Shown here: positions 17,018 through 25,483 of the stretch, piece by piece
Position numbering within the stretch: the stretch's first letter is position 1
Layout: the number at the start of each line of letters is the position of its first letter
NCBI GenBank assembly: GCA_944388145.1
Contig: CALXHQ010000001.1
Location: forward strand, 1 to 64,000
Direction of reading: 5' to 3'
DNA length: 64,000 nucleotides
Source: an uncultured Gemmiger sp.
GTDB lineage: Bacteria > Bacillota > Clostridia > Oscillospirales > Ruminococcaceae
Notes under the pieces: model-generated
The model's input: only the letters and a program-made list of their open reading frames with translations
What the model was told of the DNA's origin: nothing
The model's database searches: none
Program-made: the position numbers and the translations under genes

Positions 17018-18718
17018 TTACTCCACCGAGATCATATAATAGTAAACTGGCTGGCCGCCGCTGATGTGGCTGACCTCGATATTGCCGCCGCACTTGGTGC
17101 GGACCAGGTCGGTGGTCTTTTCAGCGTCCTCATCGCTGACATCGCAGCCGGAGATTACCGTGATAAACTGGGTGTCCTTCTTTTTCATGCTGCGGGCCAG
17201 TCGATAGGTCATCTTGGTGATGTCGGTGCCGGTGGAGACAATTTTACCATTCTGCAACGCCATGATCTCGCCCTTTTTGATGGTCTTGCCATCGTACTCA
17301 CTGTCGCGGGCGGCATAGGTAATCAGGCCGGTGTCCACATGCTCGGCGGCAGACATCATGTTGACGGCGTTCTCGTCAGCGGAAACACCGGGGTCAAAGT
17401 TGAGCATGGCGGTCATGCCCTGGGGCACCGTGCGGGTGGGCAGCACGACAACCTTGCGGTCGGCCAGCTTCTGGGCCTGCTCGGCAGCCATGATAATGTT
17501 CTTGTTGTTGGGCAGCACAAACACCGTCTTGGCAGGCACGCTCTGGATGGCGGCCAGGATATCCTCGGTGGCGGGGTTCATGGTCTGGCCACCGGAAACT
17601 ACCGCGTTCACGCCCAGATCCGCAAAGACATTCTTGAGGCCCTCTCCGGCAGCAACCGCCACAAAGCCGTACTCCTGCTCCGGGTCCACAGCTGCGTAAA
17701 CAAATTGTTCCGATGCACCGGCTGCCTGGGCCTGCTCTTCGGCAGCGGCCTGCTTTTCCAGGCCCTTGCCCTGTGCCTGGCGGGCCAGGAACTGCTCATG
17801 CATATTTTCAATCTTGAAGTTGGTCAGGTAGCCGTACTTGATAGCCTCACTGAGCATCATACCCGGATCAGAGGTATGCACATGGCAGTTGGCCACATCC
17901 TCATCCTCAATGACCACAACAGAATCGCCGTTGGATTCCAGGAAAGCCCGCAGGCGGGCAACGCTGGCACCCGGGTCCTTGTGCAGCAAGAACTGGGTGC
18001 AGTAACCGTTTTTGATGTCCTCCACCTTCATCAGGTCGTCGGTAAAAACGCCCTTTCCTGCGGCAGAACTGGAGACTTTGGGCTTAGCGGCAACCTCCAC
18101 GCCGGCGACAATCTCCCCGCCATCAAACACCTGTTTCATACCCTCGAACACCAGCAGGATACCCTGTCCGCCTGCGTCCACAACGCCGGCCTTTTTCAGC
18201 ACCGGCAGCAGGTTCGGGGTGTCGTCCAGCGCCTTCTGCGCCGCGGCAATCACCTCATCCCACAGCGCAGGCACCTCGGTCTGGGTGCTGGCCGCAGCGG
18301 CCTCGGCCGCAAGACGGGTGACGGTCAGGATGGTGCCCTCGGTGGGCTTCATAACTGCCTTATAGGCGGCGTCCACGCCCATCTTCAGAGCGGCAGCGAT
18401 GTCGGCGGCTTCGGCGTTGGGCTTGCCCTTCAGCGCCTTGGAAAAGCCGCGGAACAGCAGGCTGGTGATGACGCCGGAATTGCCCCGGGCGCCGCGCAGC
18501 ATGGCCGCCGCCGCCGTTTTGCTCACGTCGGCGACGGTGGCGTCGTCCGGCATATTTTCCAGCTCAGTGCGGGCTGCGCCGATGGTCATGCTCATGTTGG
18601 TGCCGGTGTCGCCATCGGGCACGGGGAAAACATTCAGCTCATCGACGCGGGTGCGCTGGTTGGAAATATTGTTGGCTCCGGAAATCATTGCATCGCGCAG
18701 GATTTTGCCAGTAATCAT
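17018..18718 (-). CDS. DhaL/DegV-like fatty-acid kinase-type protein YloV (FakA-like)
   Basis: A 566-residue protein with an N-terminal DhaL (DAK2) ATP-binding domain (NVFPVPDGDTGTNMSMT near residue 28) and a C-terminal domain with VLPNNKNI near 402. The family includes FakA, the kinase that phosphorylates fatty acids bound to FakB for use by PlsX/PlsY. The start was set at the ATG at 18718, with AGGTG 7 bases upstream, rather than the frame-extended start. It follows asp23 by 47 bases in the classic asp23-yloV order. No fakB gene is in the window. Confidence 0.9.
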   Translation of the reverse strand: MITGKILRDAMISGANNISNQRTRVDELNVFPVPDGDTGTNMSMTIGAARTELENMPDDATVADVSKTAAAAMLRGARGNSGVITSLLFRGFSKALKGKPNAEAADIAAALKMGVDAAYKAVMKPTEGTILTVTRLAAEAAAASTQTEVPALWDEVIAAAQKALDDTPNLLPVLKKAGVVDAGGQGILLVFEGMKQVFDGGEIVAGVEVAAKPKVSSSAAGKGVFTDDLMKVEDIKNGYCTQFLLHKDPGASVARLRAFLESNGDSVVVIEDEDVANCHVHTSDPGMMLSEAIKYGYLTNFKIENMHEQFLARQAQGKGLEKQAAAEEQAQAAGASEQFVYAAVDPEQEYGFVAVAAGEGLKNVFADLGVNAVVSGGQTMNPATEDILAAIQSVPAKTVFVLPNNKNIIMAAEQAQKLADRKVVVLPTRTVPQGMTAMLNFDPGVSADENAVNMMSAAEHVDTGLITYAARDSEYDGKTIKKGEIMALQNGKIVSTGTDITKMTYRLARSMKKKDTQFITVISGCDVSDEDAEKTTDLVRTKCGGNIEVSHISGGQPVYYYMISVE

Positions 18719-18765
18719 GGTTTTACACCTCAATCATTTGACTCTTAACGGAAAGGCAGGCCGCG

Positions 18766-19119
18766 TCAATCTGCGGCAATGTCATCCACATACACATCCA
18801 CGCGGGCCACCTTCAGGCCTGTGGCGTGCTCCACCTCGTCACGGACGCGGTGGGTAATGCTTTGGGTGATGGAGGCGATGTTCAGCCCATACCCCACCGC
18901 AATGTGCAGCGAGATTTTCAGCGCACCGTTTTCCTCCTCCACCGCAACGCCCTGCTGGGGCAGACTGCCATGGCGCAGCGCTGCGCGCAGTGTACCGGAA
19001 GGTGTGTTCTGGCCCATAGCCGCGATTCCGTAGCAGTTTTTGGCAGCCTGCGCCACCAGGCCGGAAAAGTATTCGTTTGTCAAAGAGATGCTCCCGCTGG
19101 GGTTCACTTTCGTGATCAT
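18766..19119 (-). CDS. Asp23/Gls24 family envelope stress protein
   Basis: A 117-residue Asp23-domain protein (YloU type). The core GVAVEEENGALKISLHIAVG followed by NIASITQSITHRVRDEVEHATG is typical, ending VNVYVDDI-like (VDVYVDDIAAD). Such proteins lie at the membrane or associate with YloV and are linked to cell-wall stress. AGGAGG is 8 bases before the ATG. It is the first gene of the asp23-yloV unit; the -10 element TATAAT is at 19234-19239. Confidence 0.93.
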   Translation of the reverse strand: MITKVNPSGSISLTNEYFSGLVAQAAKNCYGIAAMGQNTPSGTLRAALRHGSLPQQGVAVEEENGALKISLHIAVGYGLNIASITQSITHRVRDEVEHATGLKVARVDVYVDDIAAD

Positions 19120-19233
19120 CGCCGGACCTCCTAACGTTGTATATTTGAGAGGTTGCTAGGCTGCAGCCGCAACTTGCCAAACCTGCGGCAGAAAAAACGC
19201 ATCGAACAGCTGCAACCTTATGAAATCTTTTTT

Positions 19234-19239
19234 ATTATA
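19234..19239 (-). promoter_or_regulatory. -10 element for asp23-yloV
   Basis: Minus strand TATAAT with a weak TGTTCA at 17 bases. The leader of about 110 bases contains long-range complementarity (AGGTTGC with GCAACCT). The rest of 19120-19458 shows nothing else besides the permease terminator. Confidence 0.65.
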
Positions 19240-19398
19240 CACCATCTCGGTTTTTTTGAACAGATCTGAAAGCAAAGTTTTCCAGCAGATTTGGAAATTC
19301 ACAGCGGCATTTTTTGCCTTTTTTCGTTTTTTCCGCCTTGTACCGCGCCCTCCATCCCGCCTTTTTGTCCGGGCAGGCACAGCCGGCCTTGGGGACAC

Positions 19399-19431
19399 AA
19401 AAAGCCGGCCAGCAGAAAGAAGCTGGCCGGC
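19399..19431 (-). terminator. Rho-independent terminator after the NCS2 permease
   Basis: GCCGGCCAGC (19404-19413) and GCTGGCCGGC (19422-19431) form a perfect 10-bp stem; on the minus strand it is followed by TTTTTG. Confidence 0.92.
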
Positions 19432-19458
19432 AGAAGGATTCGGGATGGAATGGTTGGA

Positions 19459-20781
19459 TCAGTCCTCGGGCGTGTCATCCTTGGGGATGATGATGTTCAG
19501 CACAAACGCAACCAGGAAGGAAACCACCAACGAACTGCCAAAGATGTCCTGGAACAGCTCGGGGGTGTGCTGCAGAATCTGCGGAGCAGACTCAATGCCC
19601 AGGCCCAAGGCCAGCGCAATGCCCACAATCATCCGGTTGCGGTAGTTCATGGGCTGCTCTTTCAGCAGCTGGATGCCGGACATGGTGATGGCGGCAAACA
19701 CAGTGACGGTGGCACCGCCCAGAACCGGCTGGGGAATGGTGGCCATTAAACCGCTGAACTTCGGGAAAACACCTGCCAGCAGCATGATAACGCCCACAAT
19801 GGTGAACACGCGGCGGGACACCACTTTGGTGGTGCAGATCAGGCCGACGTTCTGGCTGTACGGATCGGTGGGCAAACCGCCGATGCAGGCGCCGATCATG
19901 CCGCAGATGCCCTGGCCCTTGATGGCACCGCCCAGTTCCTGATCGGTGGCTTCACGGCCAAAGCCGCCCATGGCGGTGGAAGAAACATCACCAATGGTCT
20001 GCACCGCCTGAACCATGTACATCAGGATCATCATGATGATGGCAGAGGGATGGAATTCAAGGCCGAAGTGGAACGGCACCGGCACCGAGAACCAGGCGGC
20101 ACTGGTAAAGCCCGTGAAGTCCACAATACCGCCCATAATCAGCGCCACCACGTAGCCGACCACAATACCGATCAGCATACCGGAGGCTTTGAGCAGACCC
20201 TTGCCGAAGAAGTTGCAGGCCAGGGTGATGATCAGCGTCAGGATAGCCAGCAGCCAGAAGCGGGGAGAGCCAAAATCCTCGCCGGCGCCACTGCCGCCCC
20301 CGATGTAGTTGATAGCCGTGTTGTAGAGCGACAGGCCAATACTGATGACCACCGTGCCGCTGACAATGGGCGGAAAGAAGGGGCGCAGCTTGCCGATGAA
20401 CATACCGATGAAGATGGATACAAACGCCGCCGCCAGCTGGCTGCCGAAGATCGCGGCGATGCCATATTCTTTGCCGATGATGGTCAAAATCGGCATATAG
20501 GCGAAGGCCACGCCCATGACGTTGGGCATCCGCATGCCGAAGCCGAACACCGGGAACAGCTGCAGCAGAGTGGTGATGCCGCCGATGATCATGGCCGCCT
20601 GGGTCAGCATGATCTGGTCATCCGCAGAAAGACCGCAGATGCCTGCGATCAGCATAGGCGGTGTGATGTTGCCGATCAGCATGGCCAGCACATGCTGCAA
20701 CGCCTGCGGCAGCGCCACACCGAAAGACGGTTTGCCGTCGAATTTCAGCAATTCGGCGTTGGTGTTGGTGGAATTTGACAT
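19459..20781 (-). CDS. NCS2-family nucleobase (purine/uracil) permease
   Basis: A 440-residue nucleobase:cation symporter with 12-14 membrane helices. LPQALQHVLAML at about residue 25 and the nucleobase-transporter signature QNVGLICTTK near 290 place it in the xanthine/uric acid/uracil family. The start is the ATG at 20781 with GAGGAAAGGG upstream. A promoter and a terminator frame it as a single-gene unit. Close linkage to a molybdenum hydroxylase suggests a purine substrate, but uracil cannot be excluded. Confidence 0.88.
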   Translation of the reverse strand: MSNSTNTNAELLKFDGKPSFGVALPQALQHVLAMLIGNITPPMLIAGICGLSADDQIMLTQAAMIIGGITTLLQLFPVFGFGMRMPNVMGVAFAYMPILTIIGKEYGIAAIFGSQLAAAFVSIFIGMFIGKLRPFFPPIVSGTVVISIGLSLYNTAINYIGGGSGAGEDFGSPRFWLLAILTLIITLACNFFGKGLLKASGMLIGIVVGYVVALIMGGIVDFTGFTSAAWFSVPVPFHFGLEFHPSAIIMMILMYMVQAVQTIGDVSSTAMGGFGREATDQELGGAIKGQGICGMIGACIGGLPTDPYSQNVGLICTTKVVSRRVFTIVGVIMLLAGVFPKFSGLMATIPQPVLGGATVTVFAAITMSGIQLLKEQPMNYRNRMIVGIALALGLGIESAPQILQHTPELFQDIFGSSLVVSFLVAFVLNIIIPKDDTPED

Positions 20782-20842
20782 TTCCCTTTCCTCGCTTTCC
20801 AAAAATACTCCCGATAACAGAAAAATCCCGTCAATATCTGAA

Positions 20843-20871
20843 AGTATATCCGAAAAAACGACATAACGCAA
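20843..20871 (-). promoter_or_regulatory. Promoter of the NCS2 permease
   Basis: Minus strand TTGCGT (20871-20866), 17-base spacer, TATACT (20848-20843). No purine riboswitch pattern is seen in the 60-base leader. Confidence 0.7.
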
Positions 20872-20942
20872 GGATTTCTTGAATGTGAGAAGGGCGATAT
20901 TTGCGGTGACAATTCACAGTTTTTTTGTCTATTATTTACAAT

Positions 20943-22094
20943 TTATTCACATTTTAATTCAGCGCACAGGGCTTTCAGCTGCTGCGGCGTATCCACATCC
21001 ACCAGCTCCCTTGCCTCCTGCACCGGAAGGCAGCGCACTCGCTCGGGGAATTGACGGATCACCGCACCGCCCCCCTGCCCCTGCGGCAGCGACTGCAGTG
21101 CAGGGAAAGCCCAGGCCGGGAACAGCACCGGCGCCCCCGCCCTGCCCTGCCATGCAGCGCGCCAGACAGCATCCGGTTCCGCCACGGCTGCAAGCGTCAG
21201 CCCTGCCACAGTCTGCCAGCGCAGCAGCGGCTGGTCGCCAGGGCAAAACAGACAGCCGGTGAGCGGGCCGTCTGTTGGCGCCCGCCACCTTTGATCCGGT
21301 GCCAGCAGCGCCGACAGCCCCAGGCGCACCGTATCGCTGCGGCAGGGCTGGCTGTGCAGCAGCACAGGAACATTTTGACGTCTGCAAAGCTCGGCCACAT
21401 CCCGGTGGCGGGTAACCGCAATACGCCGGGCAAACACCCCCGCAGTGGCATCCAGGGTTCTCTGGATCAACGGAGCGCCGCTAAACTCTGCCATCAGCTT
21501 GTTGCCGCCGAACCGTTTGCCCAAACCGGACGCCATGATGACGCACCCCACCCTGCCAAACGGTGCGTCCAAATCCAGGCAGAACGCATCCCTGCGGTGG
21601 CAGAGCTCCTGCAAAAAGGGCAGCGGCTGCTTGCGCACCACCACAAGCAGCCGTTTTTGTTCCATCAGATCCCGCAATGCTGCGCAGTAGGGCGGACAGT
21701 CCGTCTCCAGAAAACCAACCTCGTCAATGGCAACCCACTCCCCCGGCGCCTGGCGGCAGCGCCGCAGGGCGCTGACCCCAAAGCTGCGGAATGCCTCCGA
21801 GACGGGGCGCATACGGGGTTCCCCCTCGGGCAGGTCAGGGGCAAACCGGCCCACCTGCACCGTGCGGCCGGTGGGATTCTCCCGCAGGAAAACACCGCAG
21901 CCGGGGGCGGCCCAGGAGGTCAGCCCGGGAACCGGTCCCTCCGCCGGCATGGCGGACAGCAGCTTGGCCAGCAGTGTGGTCTTGCCGGCATTGCGCCTGC
22001 CGGTAAGGATCAGGTGCCGCTTACCGCTCGCCCGGAAAGAATTCCAGATACAGTCTGCGGTTAGCCGCCACGCAGGCGTCGCGATACTGTTCAT
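20943..22094 (-). CDS. Fusion of a THEP1-like NTPase and a MocA-like cytidylyltransferase
   Basis: A 383-residue two-domain protein. Residues about 25-175 look like a THEP1/NTPase_1 P-loop enzyme: LTGRRNAGKTTLL (Walker A) and IDEVGFLE (Walker B). Residues about 182-383 form a nucleotidyltransferase of the MobA/MocA type: GCVIMASGLGKRFGGNKLM, then CPGDQPLL. MocA attaches CMP to molybdopterin to give the cytosine-dinucleotide cofactor of xanthine-dehydrogenase-type enzymes. The start ATG overlaps the ModE-like gene by 74 bases and has GGAG about 12 bases upstream; no later in-frame ATG or GTG exists before the P-loop. The role of the NTPase half is not known. Confidence 0.8.
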   Translation of the reverse strand: MNSIATPAWRLTADCIWNSFRASGKRHLILTGRRNAGKTTLLAKLLSAMPAEGPVPGLTSWAAPGCGVFLRENPTGRTVQVGRFAPDLPEGEPRMRPVSEAFRSFGVSALRRCRQAPGEWVAIDEVGFLETDCPPYCAALRDLMEQKRLLVVVRKQPLPFLQELCHRRDAFCLDLDAPFGRVGCVIMASGLGKRFGGNKLMAEFSGAPLIQRTLDATAGVFARRIAVTRHRDVAELCRRQNVPVLLHSQPCRSDTVRLGLSALLAPDQRWRAPTDGPLTGCLFCPGDQPLLRWQTVAGLTLAAVAEPDAVWRAAWQGRAGAPVLFPAWAFPALQSLPQGQGGGAVIRQFPERVRCLPVQEARELVDVDTPQQLKALCAELKCE

Positions 22095-22362
22095 AGCGCT
22101 GCAGCCACTCCTTTCCCTGTGGTGTCAGGTTGCTGCCGCCGCCGTCCCTTCCGCCGGCTGTGCGGGTGGTCAGCGCAAACCCCAGCGCGTTCTCGGCATT
22201 GTTCAGCAGGCGCAGCGCCTTGGAGTATGCCATTCCCATCGCCTGGGCGGCAGCATGCAGCGAACCGGTCTGCTCTATCCCGCGCAGCAGCCGGCAGGGA
22301 CCCTCCCCAAAAAATTTGTTGTCCCGGTCATCGTAGAAGATGATCCTGGTGATTGCTTTCAT
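22021..22362 (-). CDS. ModE-like winged-helix DNA-binding protein (single domain)
   Basis: A 113-residue protein (115 from a TTG at 22368, equally possible; GAGG lies 6 bases before that TTG). It matches the DNA-binding half of E. coli ModE: GPCRLLRGIEQTGSLHAAAQ, YSKALRLLNNAE, and the wing TAGGRDGGGSNLTPQG. The MopI/TOBE molybdate-binding half is absent, so effector sensing is unclear. It is cotranscribed with the MocA fusion and the ABC importer, and a ModE-type operator overlaps the promoter of this operon. Confidence 0.85.
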   Translation of the reverse strand: MKAITRIIFYDDRDNKFFGEGPCRLLRGIEQTGSLHAAAQAMGMAYSKALRLLNNAENALGFALTTRTAGGRDGGGSNLTPQGKEWLQRYEQYRDACVAANRRLYLEFFPGER

Positions 22363-22392
22363 CGACAATGTGAACCTCGCTTGTTCAAGCAG

Positions 22393-23196
22393 CTAATCCG
22401 GCTCCTTCAGCAGCACAATCTGGCGTTGACCGTTGCGGCCGGTACAGTATTGCAGGCTGACCGGGCCATAAATGGCAGCCAGTTCCCGCTCGATCCGGGG
22501 CAGGGCGTCTTTGCCCGGGGTCAGGCACGCCTGTACCCAACCGTCGGACAGGACCAGCAGCTGATCGCAGCAGTTCAATGCCAGCAGCGGGTCGTGCAGC
22601 GCTACCAGTGCACTGCCATTGCCCTTTCCTGCCCAGGTTCGGAGCAGATCCAATATCCGGTAGCGATGGCGGAAGTCCAGCGCGCTCTCCGGTTCGTCCA
22701 GCAAAAGCAGCTGGCTGTCGGCCGCCAGTGTGCGCGCCAGAATGCACAGCTGTTTTTGCCCCTCGCTGAGCTGAAGATAGTTGTCCTTTTCCCGGTGGGC
22801 CAGGCCGGTGAGGGCAAGCGCCCGCCGGGCCTTTTCCCGCATGGCCGGGGTGGGGTGTTCCAGCAACCCCAGCTGCGGGTTGAATCCCATCAGGACCACC
22901 TCCAGCACAGAAAGGTCAATGGAGATCCCGCTGCGCTGGGGAATATAGCCGCAGCGGCGGGCCAGCTGACGGGGTGTAAGCTGTTCCAGGCAGGTTTCCT
23001 GCAGCGTACAGCGGCCCGCATGGGGCAGAATTCCGCAGATGGCTTTGAGCAGCGTGGTCTTGCCGCAGCCGTTGGCGCCAAGGACCCCTGCCAGACAGCC
23101 CTGTTCCAGCGTGAAGGAGATGTCCCGCAATACCGGTTGCCGCCCGTACCCGGCCGACAGATGGATGGCTGCAAAAAAGGGATGCGCTTCATTCAT
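22393..23196 (-). CDS. ABC transporter ATPase, FecE/MolC type
   Basis: A 267-residue ATPase: Walker A GANGCGKTT near residue 40, signature LSEGQ near 140, Walker B LLLLDEPESALD near 160. It groups with ATPases of the iron-siderophore/cobalamin/molybdate class II importers. The ATG at 23196 overlaps the permease stop (ATGAATGA), implying translational coupling. The longer frame to 23217 was rejected because it lies wholly inside the permease gene. Its partners are the permease and lipoprotein encoded directly upstream. Confidence 0.9.
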   Translation of the reverse strand: MNEAHPFFAAIHLSAGYGRQPVLRDISFTLEQGCLAGVLGANGCGKTTLLKAICGILPHAGRCTLQETCLEQLTPRQLARRCGYIPQRSGISIDLSVLEVVLMGFNPQLGLLEHPTPAMREKARRALALTGLAHREKDNYLQLSEGQKQLCILARTLAADSQLLLLDEPESALDFRHRYRILDLLRTWAGKGNGSALVALHDPLLALNCCDQLLVLSDGWVQACLTPGKDALPRIERELAAIYGPVSLQYCTGRNGQRQIVLLKEPD

Positions 23197-24202
23197 AGCC
23201 TTTTCTTCCTCGCACAATCAGAACGATCAAAAAGGGCGCGCCCAACAGACTGGTGAAGATACTGACCGGCAGCTCAGTGGCGGCAACGCTGCGTGCCAGG
23301 ATATCCGCCCCGGTGAGCAGCACCCCACCCAGAATGCCGCCCAGCAGCATGGTGCCGGCATCGTTGCGTCGGGTAAGCAGCCGGGCCCCGTGAGGGGCAA
23401 GCAGCCCCACAAAACTGATCAGCCCCGTCAGGCTGACCACCGCAGAGACTGCCAGGGTTGCCACCAACAGCACTGCCAGACGCAGCTTGCCCACCGAGAC
23501 CCCCAGCATACGGGCCTCCCCCTCCTCAGCGGAGAGAAGCACCACCTGCCGGTGCAGCAGAAACAGCACGGCCACACAGACAGCGCAGAGCAGCAGATTG
23601 CCACCGATGGAATACCCGCTGATACCGTTCAGACTGCCCATGATCCAGTACTCGATGGACGCCAGCTCCCGTTCCGGGTCGGCGGTGAGCTTAAGACACA
23701 TCAGCGCCGTTTGCGCCAGCGAATGGACTGCAATGCCCGCCAGCACGATGGTGGCCTGTTTGCCCGACTGGTCCAGTGCCGAGAGCGCCAGTGCCAGGCC
23801 CATTGCCGCCAGCGCCCCCGCAAAGGAGGCCGCCGTAACCGCCGCCGCACCGGATAAAAACAATATTCCCGCCGCGGCGCCCGCACTGGCCCCGGAGGTG
23901 ACGCCGATCACATCCGGCGAGGCCAGCGGATTGCGGAACACAGTCTGATAGACAAAGCCCGCCGCTCCCAGCGCAAAGCCGCCAATCAGCCCCACCGCGG
24001 TCCGGCTGAGCCGCAGCGTGTAAAAGACCCGCAGCTGCATTCCGTCGCCGCCGGCAAGCCCCTGCCAGGTGAGGGGGTACTTTCCGGTGAACAGGCTGAC
24101 GACAGCCAAAACGATCAGCAGGGCCATCCCTGCGGTGCACAACAGGGCCGTCTTATGCGATCTCACTGTAAGTAAAGCCATAGAAGGTCTGATAGAATTC
24201 AT
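23189..24202 (-). CDS. ABC transporter permease, FecCD/BtuC/MolB type
   Basis: A 337-residue permease with about ten membrane helices. Features include LRLSRTAVGLIGGFALGAAG near residue 50, NPLASPDVIGVTSGASAGA near 88 and the C-terminal LVAPHGAR-like LLAPHGARLL near 270. This fold imports metal chelates, cobalamin or, in Haemophilus MolBC, molybdate/tungstate. The ATG at 24202 (GAGGTG, 5 bases spacing) overlaps the binding-protein gene by 50 bases. Genetic context with ModE and MocA favours molybdate or tungstate over iron. Confidence 0.9.
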   Translation of the reverse strand: MNSIRPSMALLTVRSHKTALLCTAGMALLIVLAVVSLFTGKYPLTWQGLAGGDGMQLRVFYTLRLSRTAVGLIGGFALGAAGFVYQTVFRNPLASPDVIGVTSGASAGAAAGILFLSGAAAVTAASFAGALAAMGLALALSALDQSGKQATIVLAGIAVHSLAQTALMCLKLTADPERELASIEYWIMGSLNGISGYSIGGNLLLCAVCVAVLFLLHRQVVLLSAEEGEARMLGVSVGKLRLAVLLVATLAVSAVVSLTGLISFVGLLAPHGARLLTRRNDAGTMLLGGILGGVLLTGADILARSVAATELPVSIFTSLLGAPFLIVLIVRGRKGYE

Positions 24203-25250
24203 CAATCACCTCGGCAGTCTCGTCCGCCGGGCACTGCTCCGGGTGGAGTATGCCCGCCAGCCAGACGGCGCCGAGGATACCGCCCGGCACCGGGCTGTCC
24301 CATGCCTCGGCATTGCCGGGAATCTGATAGACATGGCCGGTTTCGATGGCCGTGCAGCCCTCCAAGTTTGGGTCGGCCAGCACATCGGCCACCGTGTAGG
24401 TGGCGTCGGACGCCAGAATAATATACTCGGGGTCCCAGGCGAGCACCTGTTCATAGCTGGTCTGTACCCAGTAGGTATCGGTGATTTCCGCCGCCACGTT
24501 GATACCGCCTGCCATAGTGATCAAATCGGATTGGTACATAGCGGCCCCGGCGGTGTTGAGAAAGTCGGAATTGCCGCCCAAATAAACCTTGGGCTTTGCC
24601 ACACCGGCAAGCACATCGGCCAGGCGGTCAGCCTGCGCGTCGGAAAACGCGATCAGGTCAGCGGCTCGGGCTTGGGTGTTGGTGGCCACGCCCAGCAGGG
24701 TGAGCGCCTCCTCAAGCAGCTGCTGATTTTCCGGATTGACATACAACACTGTCAAGCCCAGCGCCTCCAGACTTTCGGCGGAATCCAGCAGCTTGAGGGG
24801 CAGCACCACCAGGTCGGGCTTCAATGCGGCACAGGCCTCCAGGTCAATTTCCTTGGCAGTGCCGATGCTGGCCAGCTCTAAAAATTCCGGTGCGCTGAGG
24901 GCATAAATCGGGCGCTTTTCGGGCTGGTTTTCCACCCCCACCACACGGTCCTGCAGTCCCAGGGCAATGAGCATGCTGGTGGAAATGTAGTAGCTGCTGA
25001 CAAGGCGCCGCGGTTCGCTGCTGACAGTTACCTTCCTGCCGGCCTGGTCAGTCACGATGACGGGGTAGGTGGTTGCAGCGGCAGTCTCCGGCGTGAGAGG
25101 GTCATCTGCCAGCAGGAGCGGCTGTTCCTGCTGACTGGAGGATGCGGGCGCACCGGCGGTCGCCGTGCCTGCAGCCGGGCTGCCGCAGGCCGCCAGAGAC
25201 AGAACCACTGCCCCCGCCAACAGCAGAGAAAGGAGACGGTTTATATGCAT
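24153..25250 (-). CDS. ABC transporter substrate-binding lipoprotein (FecB/MolA type)
   Basis: A 365-residue lipoprotein: signal peptide with lipobox SLAAC (Cys22), a Ser/Ala/Gln-rich linker, then a helical-backbone binding fold with VTDQAGRKVTV near residue 67 and LVVLPLKLLD near 165. The C-terminus reads EFYQTFYGFTYSEIA, common to this class. It delivers substrate to the FecCD-type permease. First gene of the operon importer-modE-like-mocA; AAGGAAG lies 7 bases before the ATG. Ligand unproven; molybdate or tungstate is inferred from context. Confidence 0.88.
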   Translation of the reverse strand: MHINRLLSLLLAGAVVLSLAACGSPAAGTATAGAPASSSQQEQPLLLADDPLTPETAAATTYPVIVTDQAGRKVTVSSEPRRLVSSYYISTSMLIALGLQDRVVGVENQPEKRPIYALSAPEFLELASIGTAKEIDLEACAALKPDLVVLPLKLLDSAESLEALGLTVLYVNPENQQLLEEALTLLGVATNTQARAADLIAFSDAQADRLADVLAGVAKPKVYLGGNSDFLNTAGAAMYQSDLITMAGGINVAAEITDTYWVQTSYEQVLAWDPEYIILASDATYTVADVLADPNLEGCTAIETGHVYQIPGNAEAWDSPVPGGILGAVWLAGILHPEQCPADETAEVIDEFYQTFYGFTYSEIA

Positions 25251-25281
25251 GGTACACTTCCTTTTGTAAACGGGTTGGATC

Positions 25282-25305
25282 CGTTATATTTTCAAAACTA
25301 TAGCG
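25282..25305. promoter_or_regulatory. ModE-type operator between the importer and hydroxylase operons
   Basis: CGTTATA (25282-25288), ten bases, TATAGCG (25299-25305); the minus strand reads CGCTATA-N10-TATAACG. This has the half-sites and spacing of E. coli ModE sites (CGnTATA-N10-TATAACG). It covers about -4 to +20 of the minus promoter and is centred about 65 bases upstream of the plus-strand start. Confidence 0.7.
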
Positions 25306-25307
25306 AA

Positions 25308-25336
25308 ATTATAACAAGCCATCTAGGCAAAAGCAA
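25308..25336 (-). promoter_or_regulatory. Promoter of the ABC importer/modE-like/mocA operon
   Basis: Minus strand TTGCTT (25336-25331), 17 bases, TATAAT (25313-25308). It overlaps the divergent promoter. Confidence 0.75.
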
Positions 25337-25352
25337 GTCATACTGATATAAT
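25324..25352 (+). promoter_or_regulatory. Promoter of the molybdenum hydroxylase operon
   Basis: TAGGCA (25324-25329), 17 bases, TATAAT (25347-25352). The weak -35 fits a promoter that needs an activator. Confidence 0.7.
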
Positions 25353-25483
25353 AGTGTAAGAATAGAAGCGATTCCTGACGGCGGCACGCAATTTTTGTCA
25401 CGTTGCAGGAAGCAAACGGGCCTGCACCGGCGGCGTATGCCCCCGGCGCGGGCATCGGGAGAGAGACAGCAAAGGACGGAGCA

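Noticed and set aside
20782-20842. Purine riboswitch before the NCS2 permease
   Set aside because: The leader is only about 60 bases and lacks the paired loops and three-way junction.
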